This document shows positions 57,618-64,000 of a stretch of 64,000 nucleotides of DNA, piece by piece. The notes beneath the pieces were generated by a model, which worked only from the letters and a program-made list of their open reading frames with translations, searched no databases and was not told the origin of the DNA. Source of the stretch: Umezawaea beigongshangensis. Lineage in GTDB: Bacteria > Actinomycetota > Actinomycetes > Mycobacteriales > Pseudonocardiaceae. The first letter of the stretch is position 1; every line of letters begins with the position of its first letter. The position numbers were made by a program, and so were the translations under genes. The stretch spans positions 297,594 to 361,593 of the forward strand of contig NZ_JAEIOJ010000008.1 in NCBI RefSeq assembly GCF_016464305.1. The letters are read 5' to 3'.

Positions 57618-58826
57618 GTGCGGGTCTCAGGCGCACTGAGCACGATGTGCACCAACGAGAAAGGCCAGACAGTGTCCGAGCCGCTGGAGGCTCAGCTCGC
57701 CCTCGTGGCGACACGGCTGTTGCAGCACGCCGACGAGCTGGTGGCCGCGCAGTTGCGGGTGACCGGTGCGATCGGCTCGTACCAAGTGGTTCCCCAGTCG
57801 GAGGTCCGGCCGTCCGCGTACCGCAACGTCGTCCGCGTGGTCCGCGCTCTGCGCGGTGAGGACCACCTGCCTGTCGGCGTGGCGGCGGACGAGCGAGAAA
57901 CCGGGCGACGCCGGGCGTTGCAGGGCGTACCCGGCGCGGATGTCCTGACCGCCTACCGGAGTTGTGTCGCGTTGCTGCGCGACGCGTTTCTCCGGGTCGC
58001 CCTGGCCGGGGCGACCCCTGCCGACGCCGTGCTGCTCGGCACACAGCGGATCTGGCAGCTCGGTGACCACTACAGCAGCGAGCTCCTCGACGGTTACCGG
58101 ACGGCCGAGCTCGACCTCGCTCGTCGTGCGGAGCAGCAGCAGACGATTCTGCTCGCCCACCTGCTGGAGGGCACGATGACGACGGATCAGCTGGTCGCGG
58201 CGGGGATCGGGTTCGGACTCGCCGCGGACAAGCACTACTGGGTCCTGCGGGCACGATCCGACGGCACCGATCCGTTCGCGCTCAGCCGCCGGCTGGAACG
58301 CGCGGCCGGTGCACAGGACACGGCCCTGGTCGGCACCTACGGCGGTGACGTGGCGGCCGTGCTTTCCCGGCCCATCACCGGCGACCTGACCGACGACGTC
58401 ACGGTCGGACAGGTCGGCCCGACCGGACTGTCGCAGTTGCACGCCGGATTCGCGGAAGCCACACAACTGCTCGAGGTCGCCACCAGGTTCGGCCACCGCG
58501 GAATCGTGGACCACAGTCGCATGGCACTGCGGCTGGCGGTCGCGAAAGAGCCGGAGCTGGGAAGACGCCTTCACGCCCGGTACGTCGAACCGGTGGAGGC
58601 CAAGAGTGCCATCGGCGAGGCTCTGCTCGCGACCGTCGAAACGTATCTGACCCTGCGGCGGTCGATCCCCGAGGCCGCCACCGCTCTGTCCGTCCACGTC
58701 AACACACTGCGATACAGGTTGGAGCGGTTCGCGGTGCTGACCGGAGCGGATCTCCAGGACACGGACACCGTGGTCGAGATCTGGTGGGCCCTCCAGTACC
58801 GAACCTTGTGCGAATCTCCAATCTGA
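57618..58826 (+). CDS. PucR/CdaR-family transcriptional regulator
   Basis: 402 residues from GTG at 57618, just after AGGAGGG; GTG at 57672 (384 residues, AAGG upstream) is the alternative start. Residues about 30-190 resemble the RsbT-co-antagonist/globin-like sensory domain common in these proteins (QLALVATRLLQHADELVAAQ, LLDGYRTAELDLARRAEQQQ). A GGDEF-like middle region follows. The C-terminus is a PucR helix-turn-helix (ETYLTLRRSIPEAATALSVH, VNTLRYRLERFAVLTG). Such regulators usually control neighbouring catabolic or export genes, here possibly the MacB-like exporter upstream or the secreted protein downstream. Confidence 0.85.
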   Translation: MRVSGALSTMCTNEKGQTVSEPLEAQLALVATRLLQHADELVAAQLRVTGAIGSYQVVPQSEVRPSAYRNVVRVVRALRGEDHLPVGVAADERETGRRRALQGVPGADVLTAYRSCVALLRDAFLRVALAGATPADAVLLGTQRIWQLGDHYSSELLDGYRTAELDLARRAEQQQTILLAHLLEGTMTTDQLVAAGIGFGLAADKHYWVLRARSDGTDPFALSRRLERAAGAQDTALVGTYGGDVAAVLSRPITGDLTDDVTVGQVGPTGLSQLHAGFAEATQLLEVATRFGHRGIVDHSRMALRLAVAKEPELGRRLHARYVEPVEAKSAIGEALLATVETYLTLRRSIPEAATALSVHVNTLRYRLERFAVLTGADLQDTDTVVEIWWALQYRTLCESPI

Positions 58827-58866
58827 CGTCGGATCATGTCGTGACACTGCACCTGGTTTACCCGTC

Positions 58867-58902
58867 GGAACGATCGCTACGATTCTGTCGTCCCCTTCCG
58901 AC
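58867..58902 (+). promoter_or_regulatory. possible ECF-type promoter with a flanking inverted repeat
   Basis: GGAAC at 58867-58871 and CGTC at 58889-58892 are spaced by 17 bases, as in ECF sigma (SigE-type) promoters. An inverted repeat GTCGGAA (58864-58870) and TTCCGAC (58896-58902) flanks the -10 region and could be an operator. It lies 30-40 bases upstream of the secreted-protein start. Pattern match by eye only. Confidence 0.4.
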
Positions 58903-58931
58903 GAGTTTTATCCGCACCACGGAGGATTCAA

Positions 58932-59291
58932 TTGTCTCGAAAAGGCGCGAAGCTGGCAGCGACTGTGTTCGCCGCCGCTGCGATCACGACCGCACTTCCC
59001 GCAGGTAACGCGTTCGCCATCAACCAGGTCTCCTGCAACAACAACGAGTTCGTGAAAATCACGTACCACATGGGCAGCGACAGGAACATCGACCAGTGCT
59101 TCGCGAACGGCGGGACCTACAACAGGTTCGGTCAGGACGCGTGGGTCGTCAGGATCTGGACGGGCAACAACCGCGTGCAGTGGTTGGGCGACAACCGGTG
59201 GCAGCCGGCAACGGCGATCGGCAAGCAGACCTCGTTCACCTGGCCGAACCATTCTGGTGGCGTGCGGATGGCCGCGATCCGGATCATCTGA
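58932..59291 (+). CDS. secreted beta/gamma-crystallin-like (Streptomyces killer-toxin-like) protein
   Basis: 119 residues from TTG at 58932 with GGAGG six bases upstream. A Sec signal peptide ends at about residue 29 (ALPAGNAFA). The mature part of about 90 residues has two cysteines (VSCNNNE and DQCFANGG) and the pattern FANGGTYNRFGQDAWVVRIWTGNN typical of the single-domain crystallin-fold proteins of actinomycetes (SKLP/yeast-killer-toxin-like). Such proteins are secreted and some are toxic or structural in the cell wall. It stands alone behind its own promoter. Confidence 0.8.
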   Translation: MSRKGAKLAATVFAAAAITTALPAGNAFAINQVSCNNNEFVKITYHMGSDRNIDQCFANGGTYNRFGQDAWVVRIWTGNNRVQWLGDNRWQPATAIGKQTSFTWPNHSGGVRMAAIRII

Positions 59292-59628
59292 GGGACGCGA
59301 TTCGACTGCCGGACGCGAGCGACCGGCGAAGTCGTCCCGTTCGGCGGATTCCAGTGCGAGGCCGTCGTCGTCATCGCCTCGAAGCACCACGGCGGCAATG
59401 CGGTGCAGCTCACGAGGGCCGAGGAGCGACGCCCGCGTGACCACTCCGCATTCGACGGGAAGCGAACTCCTCGGCACACCGAAGGCGGAAACGAGCTCTT
59501 CGGTGCACCAGGTTGGACACCCGGTGCTGTCGTCCCCCCACGGGGATGAAGGGTCCCCGCTCGCGATGCGCGGATCTCGTCGCAGAACAACGGCTGGCGA
59601 GTGAGCGGCCGTCCCCCGGCGGCGAACT
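59292..59628. other. no gene recognised; faint coding trace on the minus strand
   Basis: About 340 bases. On the minus strand one frame reads LVSAFGVPRSSLPVECGVVT and then ASLLGPRELHRIAAVVLRG, which looks protein-like but has no start, ribosome site or known family and is cut at both ends. It may be a decayed gene. Confidence 0.35.
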
Positions 59629-59670
59629 CCCGAGAAGCAGGTCGAGATCGTTCTCGACCTGCTTCTCGGG
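59629..59670. terminator. 19-bp perfect hairpin
   Basis: A perfect 19-bp stem beginning CCCGAGAAGCAGGTCGAGA with a TCGT loop and exact complement. It is a strong terminator or the inverted end of a former mobile element. It lies just upstream of the IS5-family remnant and 338 bases after the crystallin-like gene. Confidence 0.75.
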
Positions 59671-59786
59671 TTCGGCACGTGTCCGTGATCAGCCGGACGA
59701 CCCGGACGCACCTCGGCGTCGTCGCACAGCGAGCCCTCGTCAACCCGGTCTTGCAGGTCAGCTCGATCGGGGGTGCTGACCTCAGC

Positions 59787-60387
59787 GGAGTCCGCCTCGC
59801 CGCCGGGTTCGGCATCGCCCCTGGCCACCGTCTGCCGCTACATCCACGAAGCCGTCCGGGCCCTCGCCGACCTCGCGCCGGATCTCGCCGACGCGGCGCG
59901 GGTCGCCGCCCGCAAGGCCTACGTCATCCTCGACGGCACCCCGCTCCGGATCGACCGCATCGCCGCCGACCGCCCGCACCACTCCGGAAAACACAAACGA
60001 CACGACATGAACGTCCAGGTCCTCGCCGACCCCGCCGGGCACCTGCTCTGGACCTCACCCGCACTGCCCGGCCCAGCCCACGACCTGACCGCGGCCCGCA
60101 CCCACGGCATCGTCGACGCCCTCACCGCAGCCGACATCCCGTGCTGGGCGGACAAGGCATGTCCAGGCGCGGGCGGTCCGATCCGCGTGCCCTACCGCGG
60201 AAAGCGGCACACCCTCTCACCCGGACAGCAAGCGGTCAACCGCCCCCACGCCCGCATCCGCGCCCTCGGCGAACGAGCCGTCTCCACCCTCAAGACCCGG
60301 CGACCACTGCGCAGACTCCACTGCTCCACCACCCGCATCACCTACCTGACCCGAGCCGTTCTCACGCTCCACCTCAACGCCGAATGA
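59787..60387 (+). pseudogene. 5'-truncated, frameshifted IS5-family transposase
   Basis: The sequence matches IS5-type transposases of actinomycetes: ALADLAPDLADAARVAAR, YVILDGTPLRIDRIAADRP (first Asp), SGKHKRHDMNVQVLADPAG, LPGPAHDLTAAR, CWADKACPGAGGPIRVPYRG (second Asp) and ALGERAVSTLKTRR (Glu). The usual N-terminal 60-70 residues are absent. VRLAAGFGIA reads in one frame and TVCRYIHEAVRAL continues in the next, so one extra base lies in the C run at about 59817-59821. An ATG at 59773 gives a 204-residue open frame but leaves out the helix-turn-helix. No terminal repeats were identified. Not expected to be active. Confidence 0.8.
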
Positions 60388-60426
60388 GGTTGGAAAGAGC
60401 TCAATAATTCCTTGTAGCGCAACAAA

Positions 60427-60453
60427 AGGCCTCGGTCGCCTTGACCGGGGCCT
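60427..60453. terminator. hairpin terminator between IS remnant and merR
   Basis: An 11-bp stem, AGGCCTCGGTC against GACCGGGGCCT with one T-G pair and a 5-base loop. An A-rich run (AACAAAA) on its left gives a U tract for minus-strand transcripts, so it can act in both directions. Confidence 0.65.
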
Positions 60454-60512
60454 CTTGCGTGCGACGAAAGTGGACTCTCCCCGACACCTTCGTCTGAAAG
60501 ATCCGGCCCACC

Positions 60513-60543
60513 TTGACCATGCCGCAGCGGCATGGTTTCAACT
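60513..60543 (+). promoter_or_regulatory. MerR-type promoter/operator
   Basis: TTGACC (60513-60518) and TCAACT (60538-60543) are separated by 19 bases, the unusually long spacer typical of MerR-regulated promoters. The spacer and -35 edge contain the near-perfect dyad CCATGCCGC-A-GCGGCATGG (60517-60535). It lies 33 bases upstream of the MerR start, so the gene is probably autoregulated through DNA untwisting at this site. Confidence 0.6.
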
Positions 60544-60576
60544 GGGTCGTGTCAGGGCCGAACGGAGGGAGATGTC

Positions 60577-61293
60577 GTGGGGTGGAGCACCAGCCAGCTG
60601 GCCGATCTCGCCGGCACGACGTTGCGCACGATCCGGCACTACCACGACGTGGGCCTGCTCGCCGAGCCCGAGCGCCGCTCCAACGGCTACAAGAGCTACG
60701 GCGTTACCCATCTCGTGCGGGTGCTCAGGATCAAGCGCCTCACCGATCTCGGCCTGTCGCTCACGCAGATCGCGAAACTCGGTGACGGGGACGAACATCC
60801 CGGCGAGGCGTTGCGCGAACTCGACGCCGCACTGGCCGCGACGATCGAACGGTTGCAACGGATCCGCGTCGAACTGGCGTTGATCCTGCGCCAGGAGGCG
60901 CCGACCGACCTGCCGCCCGACATCGCGGCGACGGTCGCGGAGGCGAACCTGTCACCGCAGGACCGCGCGGCGACCGTCGTGATCGCCCAGTTGCTCTCAC
61001 CGGAGGCGTTGGCCACCTACAACGAGGTGTTGAGGAGCCACTCGAAGGACGTCGCGATCGTCGAGTTCGACAACCTGCCCGCGGACGCGGACGAGGAGAC
61101 CCGCCAACGCCTGGCCGACCGCATGAGCGCGCTCCCGTACGTGCAGGAGATGCGTGCGGCCTTCCCGGACGCCGTTGGCATGTACGGCGATTCGCCGCGG
61201 GGCAAGGAGTTCGCGATGCAGACGATGGCCAAGGTCGTGGTCGAGCTCTACAACAAGGCCCAGATCGACGTCCTGATCCGCATGAACGGCTGA
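60577..61293 (+). CDS. MerR-family transcriptional regulator
   Basis: 238 residues from GTG at 60577 with GGAGGG seven bases upstream. The N-terminal 70 residues are a MerR winged helix (STSQLADLAGTTLRTIRHYH, SNGYKSYGVTHLVRVLRI, LGLSLTQIAKL). The linker helix follows (LRELDAALAATIERLQRIR). The C-terminal 120 residues are an all-helical effector domain without the cysteines of metal sensors, so a small organic ligand is likelier. It is followed 54 bases later by a secreted peptidase gene in the same direction, which may be in its regulon. Confidence 0.9.
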   Translation: MGWSTSQLADLAGTTLRTIRHYHDVGLLAEPERRSNGYKSYGVTHLVRVLRIKRLTDLGLSLTQIAKLGDGDEHPGEALRELDAALAATIERLQRIRVELALILRQEAPTDLPPDIAATVAEANLSPQDRAATVVIAQLLSPEALATYNEVLRSHSKDVAIVEFDNLPADADEETRQRLADRMSALPYVQEMRAAFPDAVGMYGDSPRGKEFAMQTMAKVVVELYNKAQIDVLIRMNG

Positions 61294-61347
61294 CATTTCA
61301 CTGGTTTGGCGCGCCGGAAGGGCGCGTCATCGGGAAGGTATGCGCTA

Positions 61348-62808
61348 ATGCGAAAAACGTTGTCGCTGGCCGTGGTCGTGACCGCTGCCGCAGTGCTGGT
61401 GGCGGTGCCGGGGGTGGCGTCTGCCGCACCGCCGGTGAAGCAGGTGCAGTGGGTCACGTGCCCCGCTGACGTGGCGCTTCCAGGACTGGAGTGCGGAAAG
61501 CTCCAGCTGCCGCTCGACTACCGCGAGCCGGAGGGCCGCCAGACCGAGATCATGATCACCCGGCTGGCCAGCAAGAGTCCTGAGAAGCGCAGGGGAATCC
61601 TGCTGACCAACCCTGGCGGGCCGAGCGAGGGCCTCACGTTCCCGTTCTTCCTGAAGGCATTGGGAATGCCGCAGAGCGTGCTGGACGCGTACGACGTGAT
61701 CGGCATGGACCCGCGTGGCATCGGCTACAGCTCGCCTGCCACGTGTGACCTGACCGATGCGCAGATGCTTGCGGGCAGCGTGCCGCCGTACGCCGTGACG
61801 CAGGCCGATGTGCGCAAGCGGGCTGAGGAGGTCAAGACGATGGCACAGCAGTGCCTCACGTCGTCGACCGCCGACGAACTGCCGTACAACACGACCGCGA
61901 ACATCGCCCGCGACCTGGACCGCGTCCGTGCCGCACTGGGTGAGAAGACGGCCTCGTACCTCGGCTACTCGTACGGCACGTACCTGGGCTCGGTCTACGC
62001 CACGCTGTTCCCGGGGACCAGCGACCGCGTCGTGATCGACAGCAACCTCCCCGGGGGCGGCTGGGACGTCGAGGGTGGCCGCATGTACGGCCCCGGTGTG
62101 GAGGACACGTTCCCGGACTTCGCGAAGTGGGCGGCGGCACACCCCGAGTACGGGCTGGGCACCACGCCGCAGCAGGTGCGCGCCAAGTACTTCGACCTCG
62201 CGGGCCGGCTGGACGCGAAGCCGTCCGTCGAGGGCATCACCGGTCAGCAGTTCCGGATGCTGGTGTTCGGCGGCCTCTACGCCACCGGTGACGCGGCGTT
62301 CTCGAAGATGGCCGCGCAGTGGAAGGCGCTTGACAACGACCAGCCGCTACCGACCCAGGAGGTACCGGAGGTTCCGCGCGTGGAAAGCCTGATCTCCGGC
62401 CGCCTGCACGTGATCTGCGGCGACTCCCAGTGGCCTTCGGCTGTCAGCACTTACGAGCGCAACGTCGCCGTGGACCGCGTCCGGTACCCGATGTTCGGTG
62501 CCGCAGGGGCGAACATCTACCCGTGCGCGTTCTGGCCGAAGCCGGTGGAGAAGCAGGTGCTGCCGTCCGACCGCGGACCGCGCAACATCCTCATGGTGCA
62601 GAACGAACGTGACCCCGCCACGCCGCTCGTCGGCGCCCGCTCGACGCGCCGCGCGTTCGGTGACCGGGCCGCGATGATCACTGTCGACCAGGGCGGGCAC
62701 GGCGCCTACCTGATCGGCAAGAACGACTGCGCCAACGACAAGGTGACCGAGTACCTGCTCGGTGGACAGCGTCCGAGCGACGTGAAGTGCGCGGCGGAAA
62801 CCGGCTGA
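61348..62808 (+). CDS. secreted tripeptidyl-aminopeptidase-like alpha/beta hydrolase (S33)
   Basis: 486 residues from ATG at 61348 with GGGAAGG nine bases upstream. A signal peptide ends near residue 26 (VAVPGVASAAP). The alpha/beta-hydrolase core has the oxyanion region TNPGGPSEGL, YDVIGMDPRGIGYSSP, the nucleophile elbow GYSYGTYLG, the acid in QNERDPATP and the histidine in GGHGAYL. A C-terminal TAP-like domain with a cysteine pair is present (NDCANDK, VKCAAE). This matches the secreted tripeptidyl aminopeptidase family of Streptomyces, which trims peptides outside the cell. A strong terminator follows. Confidence 0.9.
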   Translation: MRKTLSLAVVVTAAAVLVAVPGVASAAPPVKQVQWVTCPADVALPGLECGKLQLPLDYREPEGRQTEIMITRLASKSPEKRRGILLTNPGGPSEGLTFPFFLKALGMPQSVLDAYDVIGMDPRGIGYSSPATCDLTDAQMLAGSVPPYAVTQADVRKRAEEVKTMAQQCLTSSTADELPYNTTANIARDLDRVRAALGEKTASYLGYSYGTYLGSVYATLFPGTSDRVVIDSNLPGGGWDVEGGRMYGPGVEDTFPDFAKWAAAHPEYGLGTTPQQVRAKYFDLAGRLDAKPSVEGITGQQFRMLVFGGLYATGDAAFSKMAAQWKALDNDQPLPTQEVPEVPRVESLISGRLHVICGDSQWPSAVSTYERNVAVDRVRYPMFGAAGANIYPCAFWPKPVEKQVLPSDRGPRNILMVQNERDPATPLVGARSTRRAFGDRAAMITVDQGGHGAYLIGKNDCANDKVTEYLLGGQRPSDVKCAAETG

Positions 62809-62815
62809 GTCCCGA

Positions 62816-62846
62816 AGGGCCGGCTCGCTCGCCGCGAGCCGGCCCT
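62816..62846 (+). terminator. hairpin terminator after the S33 peptidase
   Basis: A perfect 13-bp stem AGGGCCGGCTCGC with its complement and a 5-base loop starts eight bases after the stop codon. Confidence 0.85.
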
Positions 62847-63009
62847 CGTCGTGCGAGCGTTCACACGCCACGGTCGGATCCACGTCGCCGCTAATTCCAC
62901 TGTGGAACGGAGCGGCACGAAGGCGTTCCAAGGCTCGCGACGATGGTCTCGGCGCGGCCACACTCATCTCTCCCGGCACCGCCCCGCGACGGACCGGAAC
63001 GCCCCACGG

Positions 63010-63228
63010 CTCAAGGACATCGCGATGCAGCTGGCGTCCAGTGCGGAGAACTCCTCTTTGAGCTGGCGCGCGCACTTCGACCACATCGAGGACATCGGCC
63101 GCGGCCGCACCCCGGGCATCATCGACTTCTGCAGCGGTACCGGTGACATGCTCGACCTGGTCGAACTCCACAAGGCCAAGAAGCCCGGTAACGTGCTGGA
63201 GAAGTACCTCCCCGCACTGCGCAGCAGC
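63010..63228 (+). pseudogene. decayed internal fragment of a GH46 chitosanase
   Basis: The translated stretch has KDIAMQLASSAENSSLSW, HIEDIGRGRTPGIIDFCSGT and GDMLDLVELHKAKKPGNVLE followed by KYLPALR. This is the N-terminal catalytic half of a GH46 chitosanase (compare SSAENSSLDW and IEDIGDGRGYTGGIIGFCSG, from memory). The catalytic glutamate in AENS is retained. The general-acid aspartate of the GDGRGYT loop is lost in a small deletion. There is no signal peptide, and similarity ends after PALR. A non-functional remnant. Confidence 0.75.
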
Positions 63229-63312
63229 GGATGCGCCTCGGCACGCACGTCCGGCCGTCGTTGCAGCACCTACAGCGCACTACCGCAGGGCCTGACTCGG
63301 CGTGGTGGCTAG

Positions 63313-63759
63313 ATCACGCGTCCGGCCACGCCTCGACGCTTTGCGCGCTCTCGGCCGCAATCACGAGCAGCGATGCCAGTAGAACTTTGTTTCGGAGTCG
63401 GTCATGCCACGACACCCCAGCGCACGAAGCACGTCACGGCGCTGATCGGCAAGCGCGGAAGGTGGAGACAGGCCGCCATGGTCGAATTCTACCCGTGAGG
63501 CCGCAGCAACGCTCGTGCCGGACGCGCTTGTTGCTGCTTGGAACCTCCGCCAGGACCGTCCTGGATAGATGTTGCAGTTCACGTCGACTGCCGCCGGTTG
63601 GTGGCCGTTGAGCCCATGCGAAGAATCGGCCGATCAGGAGCGACCACATTTGATCCGCTGGCAAAGCCTGGAGCGGCCCGCTCCGGATTCGCTCCGGATC
63701 AGGCTATTTGATCAAAAAAGCGCCTGAAGACGATCAATGTACGATTGACAAAACGCACG
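63313..63759. other. no gene recognised
   Basis: About 450 bases. The right-hand 70 bases are AT-rich for this genome and contain the short palindrome TCAAT-GTACG-ATTGA (63734-63748), which could be an operator or promoter relic. No supported reading frame. Confidence 0.5.
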
Positions 63760-63802
63760 AAAAAGCCCGCTGACCTGGGCTTTCACCCAGAGCCAGCGGG
63801 CT
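63760..63802 (-). terminator. terminator downstream of the tRNA fragment
   Basis: On the minus strand a stem CAGCGGGCT/AGCCCGCTG with a nested CTGGG/CCCAG hairpin is followed by a run of T. It is a regular intrinsic terminator placed just after the tRNA-Pro 3' end, as at intact tRNA loci. Confidence 0.8.
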
Positions 63803-63813
63803 CCTCCAGACCG

Positions 63814-63855
63814 TCGAGACGACAGGATTCGAACCTGCGACCCCTTGGCCCCCAG
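63814..63855 (-). tRNA. 3' half of a tRNA-Pro gene (5' half missing; attachment-site scar)
   Basis: On the minus strand the sequence runs from the anticodon loop (CTGGGGG, anticodon GGG) through AAGGGGTCGCAGGTTCGAAT to the acceptor end CGTCTCGA. The T arm GGTTCGAATCC is intact. The 5' acceptor strand (expected CGAGACG) and D arm are not found upstream of it, so no complete tRNA can fold. The conserved part covers the stretch used as the attachment site by pSAM2-like elements in tRNA-Pro genes. It is therefore probably an att scar. Confidence 0.7.
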
Positions 63856-63906
63856 GACGTCCGGGCACCCTCCTAGGTGCGAAAATACAGCTCCTAAGAG
63901 CCGGTC

Positions 63907-64000
63907 TCACGTGGTTGCTTTGATGAGTTGCTTGAAGCAGGTCAGCGCTGCGGCCAGGGTGGCGAAGGCGCAGTAGTTGACGGCATCGCGTTCGTACCGG
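63907..64000 (-). mobile_element. C-terminal end of an IS5-like transposase (continues beyond the window)
   Basis: Reading the minus strand from 64000 gives RYERDAVNYCAFATLAAALT then CFKQLIKATT and a stop at 63907. The RYERxA ... LAAALxC pattern is the typical C-terminus of IS5/IS4811-like transposases. Only about 30 residues are inside the window, so intactness is unknown. It lies within 60 bases of the tRNA-Pro fragment. Confidence 0.7.

Noticed and set aside
63814..63890. A complete tRNA gene on the minus strand
   Set aside because: The T arm and acceptor 3' strand are fine, but no complementary 5' acceptor strand, D arm or paired anticodon 5' strand is present.

Overview
The window is very GC-rich. 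It uses GTG starts heavily (and one TTG), with G-rich ribosome binding sites, and carries several actinomycete hallmarks: AfsR/SARP regulators, NB-ARC/TPR STAND proteins, DUF4097 and DUF5937 families, PucR and PBP-type thioesterases. It therefore reads as an Actinomycetota chromosome, most likely a Pseudonocardiales relative (Actinosynnema/Saccharothrix/Lentzea-like). The genus is inference.

Bases 1-35403 hold most of a nonribosomal peptide cluster that closely parallels the mannopeptimycin (mpp) pathway. At the left edge is the 3' two-thirds of an mppP-like PLP arginine oxidase/hydroxylase (+ strand). Converging on it is a long minus-strand series, read from 35403 downwards: an ArsR-like regulator; two polyprenyl-phosphosugar glycosyltransferases; NRPS 1 (A-T, C-A-T, C-A-T); NRPS 2 (C-A-T-E, C-A-T, C-T-E); a penicillin-binding-protein-type thioesterase; an MFS exporter; mppO (Fe/2OG beta-hydroxylase); mppQ (aminotransferase); mppR (acetoacetate-decarboxylase-like cyclase); a second, paralogous ArsR-like regulator; a response regulator and histidine kinase; a DUF4097 lipoprotein; and an ABC-2 exporter. 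MppP, MppR and MppQ make L-enduracididine from arginine, and MppO hydroxylates it. Six NRPS modules assemble a hexapeptide, one module having no adenylation domain and the last residue being epimerised. The trans-acting PBP-type thioesterase probably closes it head to tail, the membrane glycosyltransferases probably add sugars (probably mannose), and the two-component/ABC/lipoprotein set is the likely self-resistance module. No C-methyltransferase, MbtH protein or acyltransferase is visible, so the product should differ from mannopeptimycin, or these genes lie to the left.

Bases 35404-37519 carry no convincing gene. From 37520 to about 51.7 kb is a mixed accessory/housekeeping stretch: an orphan DUF4157 (eCIS-effector-like) protein, a STAND NB-ARC/TPR protein, a DM13 lipoprotein-like membrane protein, a small coupled pair including DUF4345, an AraC regulator, an EF-hand protein, a ZIP metal transporter with a possible Zur box, a lipoprotein plus secreted C39-like peptidase operon, and a divergent full-length AfsR/SARP regulator.

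From about 51.9 kb to the end is a more eroded region: a VOC protein, a frameshifted integrase remnant, a small membrane protein, a MacB-like ABC exporter, a PucR regulator, a secreted crystallin-like protein behind a possible ECF promoter, a 5'-truncated and frameshifted IS5-family transposase, a MerR regulator with a 19-bp-spacer promoter, a secreted S33 peptidase, a decayed GH46 chitosanase fragment, the 3' half of a tRNA-Pro gene (an attachment-site scar), and the end of another IS transposase at the window edge. Several perfect hairpins act as likely terminators between units.
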